Shown: one piece after another, positions 9,277-18,741 of the stretch
How positions within the stretch are numbered: the stretch's first letter is position 1
How the letters are laid out: the number at the start of each line of letters is the position of its first letter
The notes under the pieces: generated by a model
Told to the model about the DNA's origin: nothing
The model's input: only the letters and a program-made list of their open reading frames with translations
Databases searched by the model: none
Source of the DNA: Candidatus Kuenenia stuttgartensis
GTDB taxonomy: Bacteria; Gemmatimonadota; Gemmatimonadetes; Gemmatimonadales; Gemmatimonadaceae
Direction: 5' to 3'
DNA: 64,000 nucleotides
Assembly: GCA_943330235.2 (NCBI GenBank)
Contig: CALQGY020000002.1
Coordinates: 1-64,000, forward strand
Position numbers and translations under genes: made by a program

Positions 9277-10164
9277 TCAGGCGCCGCCGACCGCGAAGGC
9301 GAGCACGAGGGCGGCCCCCCCCGCGCTCCAGGCCAGCCGCCCCCAGTGCGCCGGATCGGCGTGCCGATCGCGCAAGGCCGCCCGCGCCACCACCTGCGCG
9401 ATGTACAGGTAGGTCCCCGCGGCAAAGGGCAGCAGCAGCATCGTCGCGCTGGCCATGCGGTGTCCCACCGCGAGCGTCAGGGTGGCGCCAACGAGTGAGA
9501 CGCCCGCCGTGACGAGGTTGTACATGACCGCGCGCATCGGGCGGATGCCGCTGTGGACGAACATCCCGAACGTCCCGACTTCGCGCGGCAGCTCATGGAG
9601 ACCCACGGCGACCACCGTCATGACGCCGATGGTCGGTTGCATGAGGAATCCGGCCGCGATCAGCGCGCCATCCACGAAGTTGTGCAGGGCGTCGCCCAGA
9701 AACGCCATCGGGGCCAGCGCCGGGGCGTGGTGCGCCGTGGCGCCGTGCGCCGAGGGCTCGTGGTGGCCCGCATGGTCGTGGGCATGCAGATGCACGCATG
9801 CTGCTTCGCTGATGTCGCTGTCATGCGCTGATGGAGCGCCCAGCGGAACCCCGTGGGCGTGGGCGTGGTCGTGCCCCGCTAAGGCCCGCTCGATCAGCGC
9901 AAAGGCGATATAGCCCGCAATGACCCCAGCAATCACCGCCAGCGGCGACTGTCCGGCCTCCAGCGACTCGGGGATCAGGTGCCCCACCGCCGCCCCGAAC
10001 ACCGCCCCCGCCCCAAACGCCGTGAGCTGCGGCAGCCATCGGCGCAGCAGCGCTTCCTGGCGCGCCATGATCACCGTGACCAGCAGCGGCAGGGCCGAGA
10101 CCAGCCCCACCGACACGAAGGTGTCGGTCCACGTGCCAAACGGGAGGTGGAGCAGGGAAGCCAT
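9277..10164 (-). CDS. ZIP-family metal transporter with His-rich loop
   Basis: DALHNFVDGALIAAGF, AVGLHELPREVG, HDHAHAHG...HLHAHDHAGHHE. Confidence 0.92.
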   Translation of the reverse strand: MASLLHLPFGTWTDTFVSVGLVSALPLLVTVIMARQEALLRRWLPQLTAFGAGAVFGAAVGHLIPESLEAGQSPLAVIAGVIAGYIAFALIERALAGHDHAHAHGVPLGAPSAHDSDISEAACVHLHAHDHAGHHEPSAHGATAHHAPALAPMAFLGDALHNFVDGALIAAGFLMQPTIGVMTVVAVGLHELPREVGTFGMFVHSGIRPMRAVMYNLVTAGVSLVGATLTLAVGHRMASATMLLLPFAAGTYLYIAQVVARAALRDRHADPAHWGRLAWSAGGAALVLAFAVGGA

Positions 10165-10272
10165 TAATGAAAATACACTCGCAATAACAGCGGCGGCAGA
10201 CGGGCTCCGAAAATCCCTCGGCTCGCCGCCAACCGCAGGCCGCTACGCGGCCCAAGGGCTACGGTCTACGGG

Positions 10273-11607
10273 CTACGGCTTCGACAACCCCAGCACGTCG
10301 CCGTAGCTCCGCACGCGACCCGCCTGCGCGCCGCTGACGACTTCCGTGATGGACGACGTCAGCTGCGTCATCAGGAACCCTGCGGGACCGCTGGAGCCCC
10401 CACCAAACCCCCGACCGAAGCCGCCGCGGTTGGTGGACGAGCGGATGAAGGCGCTATTCGGGGCGAGCGGCATGGCCCCGACGTTCGCATAAAATCGCGA
10501 CCAGTTGTCGGTGGACTGGAACAGGTACTGCTCCACGTTGCTCGTGTAAAACACGTCCACCCGCGCATCGCGTGCCCGGAGCCACGCGCCGACGGCCCGT
10601 AGCGCCTTCGGGCCGGCAAAATCCCCCACCACGGGGATGACCAGATTGCGGCGCTCCAGATCGCGCACCGTGCCGTACGTCGCTTCGCTCCCCAGAAAGC
10701 CGCGATTCACGCCCGCTTCGTTGGTGGTGGTGGCGATCTGCGCGAAGCTGGGCATGCGGCCGAATCCGCCGCGCCCGCCGCCCCGCTGGCTGCTCCCCGA
10801 GGAGTAGTTCAACGACGGGCCGGCGTGCACGAAAATGCTGTCCACGTAGCGCAGCGTCGCGAGATCCGACGAATCGAGCGTGAAGCCGTGGCGCTGCACC
10901 AGCTGCGCCTTCGCCTCCGCGAACACGCGGTGGAACGCCGCCTCGTCAGGCGGGAGCTGCGCGAGCCGCGCCATCAGCGAGTCCGCGCTCAGGGTGACCG
11001 GCGCGGTCGCCAGCGCGGTCGCCAGGGCGGGGCGGGCAAAGAGTCGCGAAAGAAACACCGCGCGCGTGGGCGAGAGCTCGAAGAGCGCCTTATACCACAG
11101 CTGCTGCAGCAGATTCTGCCGGCGGATGTCCACGATAAACGCGATGCGCGGCTGGAGCGTGCCGAGGTAGGTGAAGTTCTGCTCCGGGCCTACGCCGATG
11201 TAGACGCCGCCAGGCGGCGCGAGCTGTTCGAGGCGCGCAATGACATGCTGCAGCCCCATCTCGTTCGACACGAAATTTTCCGACTGGAAATAACCACCGG
11301 GCTCGGATAGCTCACGCACCATGCGCCAATAGGTGCTGTCGTCCAGCCGGTCCGGCAGTCGTGCGCCGTCGCGGGCGGCGGGGAGTGGTCGGAGCGCGTC
11401 GTCAGCGGCGGCCGGTGCCGCGCTGCCACGGGACGGCCGCAGGCGCTGGCACGCGGCAAGTGACAACGCGGTCACGGTACTGAGCGCGAGCAGTACGTGG
11501 CTGCGCAGTACGCGGGTGCGCAGTACGCGGGTGCGCAGTAAGCGCGTGCGCAGCAAGCGGATGCGCAGCGCGGCCACGTGGAGGGAGGTCGGGCGGAGTC
11601 TTGGCAT
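10273..11607 (-). CDS. Conserved hypothetical lipoprotein
   Basis: Lipobox LSLAAC after an Arg-rich repeat; GVGPEQNFTYLGTLQPRIAFIVDIRRQNL. Start taken at ATG 11607 (MPRLRPTSLHV). Confidence 0.75.
   Translation of the reverse strand: MPRLRPTSLHVAALRIRLLRTRLLRTRVLRTRVLRSHVLLALSTVTALSLAACQRLRPSRGSAAPAAADDALRPLPAARDGARLPDRLDDSTYWRMVRELSEPGGYFQSENFVSNEMGLQHVIARLEQLAPPGGVYIGVGPEQNFTYLGTLQPRIAFIVDIRRQNLLQQLWYKALFELSPTRAVFLSRLFARPALATALATAPVTLSADSLMARLAQLPPDEAAFHRVFAEAKAQLVQRHGFTLDSSDLATLRYVDSIFVHAGPSLNYSSGSSQRGGGRGGFGRMPSFAQIATTTNEAGVNRGFLGSEATYGTVRDLERRNLVIPVVGDFAGPKALRAVGAWLRARDARVDVFYTSNVEQYLFQSTDNWSRFYANVGAMPLAPNSAFIRSSTNRGGFGRGFGGGSSGPAGFLMTQLTSSITEVVSGAQAGRVRSYGDVLGLSKP
11491..11565. repeat. 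15-bp tandem repeat (5 units, cagtacgcgggtgcg-like)
   Basis: Direct reading; encodes (L/V)LRTR pentapeptides in the lipoprotein signal n-region. Confidence 0.9.
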
Positions 11608-11749
11608 ACGGAGAGACCTTACGCGTTGAACGGGTGGCGGCAAGCTTCCACACACAGTTCGTGCCGTCCGCCCCGCATGAAACCCCGCGCGGGCCGCGGC
11701 GTACAACCCGAGATCGCCCTTGCTCTCGCCCTAGCCGAACGATCCCGCC

Positions 11750-12466
11750 ATGCCGTTGGACGTCATCCAGACTGCTGCACAACCCGCGCCGGCGACTGCC
11801 CCGCGCGTGGATCTACCGGCCTCGGCACAGAGTGGGGCTGCTCCGTCGGCACTGCTCGATGCCGCCAAGGCGCAGCGCTCCGAACTGCGCAGCCAGCAGG
11901 ACCGGCTGGAGAGCAAGCGCGGCGATCTGACGCGCGAACTCGCCGACGAGAATACGCCGGCGGGCGCGAAGCCCGGCATCGAAGCCCGCATCAGAGATGT
12001 TGACGCGCGCATCGCCGCCACGGACCAGCAGCTCGCGCAGGCCGATCAGGCCGTCGCGACGGCCGCATCGGTGCCCGGCGCCGTGGTGCCGGACAAGCCC
12101 GTTCAGCGCAATGGCCCACCCGATGAGATCGTCGCGATTCCCATCGTCATCGTCCTCTTTGTGTTCTTTCCGCTGGCGCTTGCGTACGCGCGGCGGATCT
12201 GGAAGAAGGCGGGCAACGTCGCCGCGCCCGTCTCAGAGGAAGTGCGCGACCGACTCGATCGGCTGACCGAATCCGTCGAGTCCATCGCGCTGGAGGTAGA
12301 GCGCATTGGCGAAGGCCAGCGCTTCATCACCAAGGTGATGAGCGACGGCGGACGCGCGGTCGGCGCTGGTGCCATCGGCGCTGGCGCCCTTGGCGCTGGG
12401 GCGGCGGCACCGATCGGCGTACCGCAGGCCGTGCCGCAAGCGGTCCCAGTGCGTCGCGAGGGCTAA
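11750..12466 (+). CDS. Hypothetical coiled-coil single-TM protein
   Basis: Coiled coil, then IVAIPIVIVLFVFFPLALAYARRIW, then a second coiled coil and Gly/Ala-rich tail. Confidence 0.75.
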   Translation: MPLDVIQTAAQPAPATAPRVDLPASAQSGAAPSALLDAAKAQRSELRSQQDRLESKRGDLTRELADENTPAGAKPGIEARIRDVDARIAATDQQLAQADQAVATAASVPGAVVPDKPVQRNGPPDEIVAIPIVIVLFVFFPLALAYARRIWKKAGNVAAPVSEEVRDRLDRLTESVESIALEVERIGEGQRFITKVMSDGGRAVGAGAIGAGALGAGAAAPIGVPQAVPQAVPVRREG

Positions 12467-12487
12467 GGGCGCCTCGCGACACACCCG

Positions 12488-12967
12488 TTATCGCGCGCCG
12501 TTCAGCTCCAGCGTCCACTCCACCGGCATGTTCGGATCGAGCGAGTCGCGCACCGAGCAGTACTTGGTGACCGCCAACTCAATGGCACGCTCCGCATGCA
12601 CGCGCTCAATGCCGGCGCCCACCAGCTTGTACTCCAGCAGGATCTTCGTCACACGCCCTGGGGTGCCGGCAAAACGCTCGCCGACGACATCCACCGACAT
12701 CGCCTGAACCGGCGTGCGTCGCTTGGCGAGGATGTCCACCACGTCCACGCCCGTGCACCCGGCGAGTGCGCACAGCAGCGTGTCGACTGGCGAGGGACCG
12801 GTTGCCCCGCTCGAGTCCATGCGGATGCTCGGGCCACCCGACGCGCGCTGCCCGTCGAACTGATGGTCCCCGACCCAGGACACATGCACCTTCGCCGGCG
12901 GCTTCCCCACCACCGGCATGGCAACGGTGTCCTGCAGCTTGAGTTCGCTTTCGAGATGGTCCGTCAT
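12488..12967 (-). CDS. OsmC-family protein
   Basis: GPSPVDTLLCALAGCTGVDVVDIL. Confidence 0.9.
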   Translation of the reverse strand: MTDHLESELKLQDTVAMPVVGKPPAKVHVSWVGDHQFDGQRASGGPSIRMDSSGATGPSPVDTLLCALAGCTGVDVVDILAKRRTPVQAMSVDVVGERFAGTPGRVTKILLEYKLVGAGIERVHAERAIELAVTKYCSVRDSLDPNMPVEWTLELNGAR

Positions 12968-13074
12968 GAAAATCCTCTGCGCTGGTGGGCCGACGTGAAT
13001 AGCAGGAGGCTAGCGCGTTGTTGTCGTCGGGGGGAGTGCTGCCACGGTCGGCACGGGCGCTGTAGCTTCCAATC

Positions 13075-14208
13075 ATGTCAGTCGCATCGGTCGGTCCGTC
13101 CGAGGTGCGCCTCTGTGGCGCCACCATTGTGTATCGATTGCTGGACGTCGGGTACGCCATCGATTTGGCGGGCGCGCTGGACCTGCTGGCTGGGAGTGCG
13201 CCGGAGCGCGTGCGCCCGTTACGTGGCGAGGCACAGGCCCTGCAGATCCGCAACCCGCCCATTACGGTGCTCCTCGGCACGGAAGCGCTGCTGATCGACG
13301 GGCGGCCGCACACCGCCGAGCTGTCGGCACGCATCTTCGACTTCGGCGTGGTCTCGCTGCGCGTGCGCGTGGCCATGCCCGAACGACTGTCGTGGAGCGA
13401 GTTCACGCGCTTCGGTCGCGCGGTGGACGATCACGCCGCGCTCGAGTCCATGTTGACGCAGCAGCTACGGCGATTGGTTGAGCGCATCGCGCCGGCCGTT
13501 GAGCGTCCGATGATCGCCGACGTGCGCGAGGACTACACCGTATTCCGTGTCACGCGTGCCGAGTACGCCGACGGTACGGCGGTACGCGCCGATGATCTTG
13601 GTGTGCTGGATGTGGTGCCGCTGTTGCTGGGCGAGTCGCGCCCGCTGAGTCTGGAGGCGCGACGCGAGTTGCTCCCGCACCGCTTCTCGTACTACGGCGA
13701 TGATCTGGCCGTGCTGACATGGGAGAGCGCGCTGGTCGCGGAACCCGGCGAGCATGACACCGACCTGCAGTATCTGCTGGAGTTTGCGAACGCGCAGTTG
13801 TTGGAACTGCGCTATTACGACGCCATTCTGGACGCGGAATTACCGCGGATGTACGACGCGATTGAGGTGGCACGTCGACGGCGATCGGTGTTTCCGGGAC
13901 GGCGTTTTGCGGGACTGCTCTCACGCCTGCAGACCGTGGTGGCCGACACTACGGAAGTCGTCGAACAGGTGGAGAACGCGCTCAAGGTGACCGACGATGT
14001 GTACCTCGCGCGCGTGTACTCCGCCGCGCTGGAAATCTTCCGGGGACGCGCTTGGCGCTCCGGGATTGATCGCAAGCTCGGGATTCTGCGCGACACGTAC
14101 GCGATGCTCAACGACGAAGCGCAGGCGGCGCGCAGCGAGACGCTCGAGATTTCCATCGTCGTGCTCATCGTGGCGGAGATCATCATGGCCCTGCTGCGGG
14201 GCCACTGA
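13075..14208 (+). CDS. RMD1/YagE (DUF155)-like membrane protein
   Basis: C-terminal RKLGILRDTYAMLNDEAQAARSETLEISIVVLIVAEIIMALL resembles the DUF155 C-terminus. Confidence 0.6.
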   Translation: MSVASVGPSEVRLCGATIVYRLLDVGYAIDLAGALDLLAGSAPERVRPLRGEAQALQIRNPPITVLLGTEALLIDGRPHTAELSARIFDFGVVSLRVRVAMPERLSWSEFTRFGRAVDDHAALESMLTQQLRRLVERIAPAVERPMIADVREDYTVFRVTRAEYADGTAVRADDLGVLDVVPLLLGESRPLSLEARRELLPHRFSYYGDDLAVLTWESALVAEPGEHDTDLQYLLEFANAQLLELRYYDAILDAELPRMYDAIEVARRRRSVFPGRRFAGLLSRLQTVVADTTEVVEQVENALKVTDDVYLARVYSAALEIFRGRAWRSGIDRKLGILRDTYAMLNDEAQAARSETLEISIVVLIVAEIIMALLRGH

Positions 14209-14304
14209 GCACGCCTCGGCTCGCTTCGACGAGCGCGCTTTGCGGGTTACTATTCGCATGCGGCGCCGTCCGACGCCGAGTACTCGCCTTGTGAGGATTC
14301 CCAC

Positions 14305-14634
14305 ATGGATCTGGACCGCGACACGATTGCGTCGGCGATTGTCGGTACGGGTGGTGCCTGGCTGCTGGGGTCCGCGTTGGTGCATGGACGGAGCGATCGA
14401 TGGAACGCCGCGCAGGTGCGCGGGTTGGTTTTTACCGGCGTGGGCTTTCTCCTCAGCGCCGTTGCGGCACGCTGGCTCCAGCCGCTGGGCAATCGCGGCA
14501 TCGCCGTGTCGCTGGTGGGGACCATGCTCGCACTCCGCGGCATGTACGTGCTGGTGAAGGAACGCGCGGCCAAGCGGGATGCCGCCCGGGACGCCAGCCG
14601 CGACGGATCGCGCACGCCGCGTCCCCCAGAGTAA
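14305..14634 (+). CDS. Hypothetical small membrane protein
   Basis: Two or three hydrophobic segments; isolated ORF with plausible start. Confidence 0.6.
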   Translation: MDLDRDTIASAIVGTGGAWLLGSALVHGRSDRWNAAQVRGLVFTGVGFLLSAVAARWLQPLGNRGIAVSLVGTMLALRGMYVLVKERAAKRDAARDASRDGSRTPRPPE

Positions 14635-14657
14635 TTGCCTCGGGTCCGTGCAGGCGC

Positions 14658-14699
14658 CGGTCGCGGACGGCCGGTCGCGGACGGCCGGTTGAGGACGGC
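14658..14699. repeat. 14-bp tandem repeat (3 units, cggtcgcggacggc)
   Basis: Direct reading, intergenic. Confidence 0.9.
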
Positions 14700-14714
14700 G
14701 CGACCCTGGGCCCG

Positions 14715-15128
14715 TTACGCTGCCGAGGGGTCGTCCGCGTGCGGCGTGTGCTCAGGGCGCACCGTGTTCGCGATGGTCTCGGCGCTGCGCGGCGGTTGGA
14801 CCCCCTCCACGAAATCCGCCGGGCGATCCACCACGCCTTGGCGCGCGAGCTCCTCGGCCACCGCTCGGAGATGCCTGGGCCAGACGTGCCGCGCGAGCGC
14901 AAAAAAGTTCCGGCGGGCCTCCGGCGTGGCCGCCAGGTAGTGCGCGAGGCGCTGCCCGCCCTTGGCCGTGTTGCAGCCCCTGCACGCGGTCACTACGTTG
15001 CCCCCAGACCCGTCGCCGCCGCGCATTTTCGGCTGGACATGGTCTACGCTCAATTCGTCCGGCTCGAACACCCCGCCGCAGTACACGCAGCGGTAGCCGT
15101 CCCGGACGAAGATGTCTGTGCGTTTCAC
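14715..15128 (-). CDS. HNH endonuclease-domain protein
   Basis: RDGYRCVYCG...LSVDHVQPKMRGGDGSGGNVVTACRGCNTAKGG. Confidence 0.93.
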   Translation of the reverse strand: MKRTDIFVRDGYRCVYCGGVFEPDELSVDHVQPKMRGGDGSGGNVVTACRGCNTAKGGQRLAHYLAATPEARRNFFALARHVWPRHLRAVAEELARQGVVDRPADFVEGVQPPRSAETIANTVRPEHTPHADDPSAA

Positions 15129-15189
15129 GTGCCGAACACCTGGCCGCTACCTCCTCAACATCGTGGACGTTCCTGATCGCGCTCGTCGC

Positions 15190-15474
15190 ATGCTGTTCCA
15201 GCAGGTGACGCGATTCCTCGACACTGAGGAGAGCGTGGCCACCCCGCAAGACGTCCCGCCCCGACTCACGCTCAAAGCCCTCGAGGGCCTCCGAATGTCG
15301 CGTTCCCGTGAACGGATTCTGACGAACCTGGAAGAGATGTACCGCGAAGCCTTTGAACGTGCCAAGGAAACGGGGGATCCGGCGCAGATGACCGCGCTCG
15401 ATTTCTCCTACCGGCGCGAACAGCTGTACTTCGAGATTCTGCTGGATGTGCGCGACGCGATGGAGAAGCGCTAG
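15190..15474 (+). CDS. Hypothetical protein
   Basis: ORF 15112..15474; start MLFQQVTRFLDTEE preferred; high helical content. Confidence 0.55.
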   Translation: MLFQQVTRFLDTEESVATPQDVPPRLTLKALEGLRMSRSRERILTNLEEMYREAFERAKETGDPAQMTALDFSYRREQLYFEILLDVRDAMEKR

Positions 15475-15479
15475 CCCGC

Positions 15480-17867
15480 ATGCCATGGCGTACTGTGCGG
15501 CGGGCGTTGGCCCTGCTGGCAGTACTGACCGCCACACTGACGCCGTCGCTGCTGCCGGCGCAGTCGGTACGCGGTGTGGTTCGTCGTGGCACGACGGCGC
15601 TCCCGGGCGTCGTGGTTCAACTCCTTGACAGTGTTTCCGCGGTCGTCGCTCGCACCCTGAGCGACGACCGCGGTGCGTATCGGTTACTCGCGCCCCGCGC
15701 CGGCAGTTATCGGCTGGCCACGCGTCGCATTGGCTTCGTCCCGTCCGTGTCGGCACCGCTGCGGCTACGTGACGGGGAGACGTTGGAGCAGATGCTGCAG
15801 GTGGACGGCATTGCGGTGTCGCTGGATACCGTGCGGGTCAGCACGAACCGTCGCAGCTGTGCACTCGCCGACGGGTCCAACACCGCGAACGCGCTGGCCA
15901 ACGCGATGGTCGCGGCCACGTGGGAGCAGGCGCGCACCTCGCTCATGGCGACCGAAGCCAGTCTCGCCGGTCGCGCGATCAGCGCGGCGCTGCTCAACTA
16001 TCAGCGCACGCGCGATCGCGACGGCCGCATGACGCTGCAGGCGCTCACCATGACCGAGATGGACTCGGTGGCGCAGCCGTGGACCTCCGTCTCATGGAAT
16101 GAGTTGCAGAAGACGGGCTACATCGTGGCCGCGAAGGACACCACGGCCTTTCGCGCCCCAGGGCTGGATGTGCTGATCTCGAACGAGTTCGCTGCCGCGC
16201 ACTGTTTCCGCGTGGTCGCCACGACCGACAGCACCCAGATCGCGCTGGCCTTCGAGCCGGCCAAGAGCCGCCGGAATATCGCGGAGCTCAAGGGCACGCT
16301 GACGCTTGATCGACGAACGGCGGAGCTGCGCAGTCTCGACTTCGGCTACACGAACATCCAGGCGTTGCTCGATGAGGCCGGGGCCGGTGGTCGGATGGAG
16401 TTTGTCGCTCTGCGCGACGGCAGTTGGGCTATCGGGCGGTGGGTCATTCGCATGCCGGTGATCGGACAACGCACCGACGCCGGTCGAGCGCGCGTGCGCT
16501 TCACGCCCGTCGTCACCTCCACGGAAATCGGTGGTGGTGATCTGCTGGTGGCGCGACGCGGCACGGATACGCTCTGGTCGCGCGTGCTGCCGCCAGTCAC
16601 GGGTATCGTGACCGACTCGGCCAGTCGGCTGCCCGTCGTGGGAGCGCGCTTGCGATTGCGCGATACGGATCGGGCGACCGTGTCCGATACCGCCGGGCGC
16701 TTCGTGTTTACTGGGGTGCTCCCCGGTGATTACTCCATGTACGTCAACACGCCGTCGCTCGATTCCATCGGCGCGGTGACGGCGGTGCCGTTACTGGTGG
16801 CCGATACCGTCGCGACGCTGGCGGTCAAAGTGCCCAACGCGCGCCGCGTCCTACCGCTGGTCTGCGCACTCAGTGCGGACAGTCTGGCGCGGCGCCACGA
16901 CTTTGGTGTGGTGCGTGGTCTCGTGACGCTGGCGGAGGGGGCGACGCGCTCGGCGCCCATCGAGATCACGGTGCAGTGGACGGACAGCGCCACGCGCGCC
17001 GTCCGCACGCGGCGGACGCCTGCGGATGAGGCGCTCCGATTCCGCGTCTGCGATGTGCCACTCGGTACGACCCTCGTCGTGCAGGCCGCATCGGCCGGAC
17101 TGTCCTCCGGTTCGACGACAGTGCAGGTCACGCCCGCTTCCCCGTACGGACTGGCGGCGATCACCGTCGATGCACTGGCGCCCGATCAGGCCGTGATTGC
17201 GGGCACCGTGGTCGATGCAAGCGGTGCGCCGCTGGAGAACGTGACGGTGTCCATCACCGCGCTGGGGCTCACGACGGTGACCGATGCGACTGGCGCGTTC
17301 CGTCTCACGCGCGTCGCACCCGGACCGCAACAGCTTGCGGTGCGACGGGTCGGATTCGCGCCGCTCGATGTACCGGTGTCGGCGGTTGCCGGCCCGCCCA
17401 TGGGACCACGCATCACGCTGACGCGTGTGGCAACCCTCGAGGCGATGACCACCACCGCATCGCGTGCGTGGATGCGCGATTTCGAGGAGCATCGGCGCAC
17501 GGGGCTGGGGCACTTCTACACGCGGGAAGATCTCGCGAAGCAGGAGGCGCAGAAGTTGAGCGCGGTGCTGGTCATGACGCCCGGCGTGAAGATGGTGACC
17601 GATCGGCGGGGACGAAAATTCGTCTCGAGCAATCGCGGCCCGCGCTCACTGAGCGGCGGCGGCACGTGCTATGCGCAGGTGTTTCTCGATGCGAAGCCGA
17701 TCTACCTCGCACGCGCGGGGGAAGAGCCACCCAACATCGACGAGTTTCTCGTATCGCAGGCGGAAGCCATCGAATACTTCGCCAGCCCCGCGCAAACACC
17801 GGCGCCCTACAACGGGCTCAATTCGGTGTGCGGCGTGCTCGTGATTCACACGCGCCAGAGCAATTGA
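15480..17867 (+). CDS. Secreted carboxypeptidase-regulatory-like / TonB-plug-like protein without beta-barrel
   Basis: Signal peptide; repeated GxV..xxGxPLxxVxV modules; plug-like end CYAQVFLDAKPIY...AIEYFASPAQTPAPYNGLNSVCGVLVIHTR then stop. Confidence 0.8.
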   Translation: MPWRTVRRALALLAVLTATLTPSLLPAQSVRGVVRRGTTALPGVVVQLLDSVSAVVARTLSDDRGAYRLLAPRAGSYRLATRRIGFVPSVSAPLRLRDGETLEQMLQVDGIAVSLDTVRVSTNRRSCALADGSNTANALANAMVAATWEQARTSLMATEASLAGRAISAALLNYQRTRDRDGRMTLQALTMTEMDSVAQPWTSVSWNELQKTGYIVAAKDTTAFRAPGLDVLISNEFAAAHCFRVVATTDSTQIALAFEPAKSRRNIAELKGTLTLDRRTAELRSLDFGYTNIQALLDEAGAGGRMEFVALRDGSWAIGRWVIRMPVIGQRTDAGRARVRFTPVVTSTEIGGGDLLVARRGTDTLWSRVLPPVTGIVTDSASRLPVVGARLRLRDTDRATVSDTAGRFVFTGVLPGDYSMYVNTPSLDSIGAVTAVPLLVADTVATLAVKVPNARRVLPLVCALSADSLARRHDFGVVRGLVTLAEGATRSAPIEITVQWTDSATRAVRTRRTPADEALRFRVCDVPLGTTLVVQAASAGLSSGSTTVQVTPASPYGLAAITVDALAPDQAVIAGTVVDASGAPLENVTVSITALGLTTVTDATGAFRLTRVAPGPQQLAVRRVGFAPLDVPVSAVAGPPMGPRITLTRVATLEAMTTTASRAWMRDFEEHRRTGLGHFYTREDLAKQEAQKLSAVLVMTPGVKMVTDRRGRKFVSSNRGPRSLSGGGTCYAQVFLDAKPIYLARAGEEPPNIDEFLVSQAEAIEYFASPAQTPAPYNGLNSVCGVLVIHTRQSN

Positions 17868-17898
17868 TCCGCGCGCGGATTCATCGCCGCGTGCGCGA

Positions 17899-18603
17899 CT
17901 AACCGGCGCGTACCGCCCGCAGGCGCGCCGCGTCCGCCTCGGTCAACGCGCGCTGCACGATGCGCGCCAGCAACAGCCCGAGCAGCACGGTGACGACAAT
18001 GCCGGCGCCGAACATCACGGGCGAGACGGTGGGCGAGCCATCCGCGCGCGGACCCGCGCCCGACGCGCTGCCGTAGGCGGCATACGTGATGACAATGGGG
18101 GCGAGGCCAAATGTGCCGATGACGTAGTCGCGCAGGCGCACGCGCGTCACACCCAGCGCGTAGTTGGACAGCACGAACGGCACAGCCGGCGACAGCCGCA
18201 GCAGGAAGACCAGCTTGAGCCCGTCCTCGCCGATCACGCGATCAATCGCAGACAGCGTCGGGTTGGCGGCAACGCGACGCTCCACCAACGACCGCGCGAA
18301 ATAGCGGCCAATGAGAAACGCGCTGGTGCCGCCCAGAACCGCGCCAGTGAGCGCCAGGATGGACCCCTTCACCACGCCAAACACCGCACCGCCGGCCATG
18401 ATGACCAGAAATGCCGGCAGCATCAGCACCACCGCCGCCACATACGCGCCTACGTAGACGATGGGCGCCCACACACCCAAGGTGTGCACCCACGCCGCAA
18501 ACCCGGGCAGCCATGGCGAGACCATGCGGCCAATGAGCAGGCCGAACACGATGGGGACGGCGATGCCCGCAGCACGGGAGATTCCCTTGAGATCGAAGCG
18601 CAT
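17899..18603 (-). CDS. VTT-domain (TVP38/TMEM64, DedA-like) membrane protein
   Basis: AGGAVFGVVKGSILALTGAVLGGTSAFLIGRYFAR; RLSPAVPFVLSNYALGVTRVRLRDYVIGT; start MRFDLKGI at 18603. Confidence 0.9.
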   Translation of the reverse strand: MRFDLKGISRAAGIAVPIVFGLLIGRMVSPWLPGFAAWVHTLGVWAPIVYVGAYVAAVVLMLPAFLVIMAGGAVFGVVKGSILALTGAVLGGTSAFLIGRYFARSLVERRVAANPTLSAIDRVIGEDGLKLVFLLRLSPAVPFVLSNYALGVTRVRLRDYVIGTFGLAPIVITYAAYGSASGAGPRADGSPTVSPVMFGAGIVVTVLLGLLLARIVQRALTEADAARLRAVRAG

Positions 18604-18741
18604 AGCGAAAGGTAGTGCGCACGCGCCGACGCGGCAGTTCACCCCTTGGGGGGCGACGAACTTCGCCGGGCGCGCCCTGCCGCTCTCGATGGTCGTTAGC
18701 TTTCGAGAGACGCAGTTCACCTCCCGAAAGCCCACGATCTC

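Noticed and set aside
10160-10195. AT-rich stretch (cattaatgaaaatacactcgcaataaca) before the ZIP gene as a Zur/Fur box
   Set aside because: Dyad symmetry is poor when the halves are aligned (about 5 of 11 positions); it may just be a promoter
14715-15128. HNH protein as a homing endonuclease or intron marker
   Set aside because: Compact free-standing HNH with its own start and no interrupted host gene or intron structure
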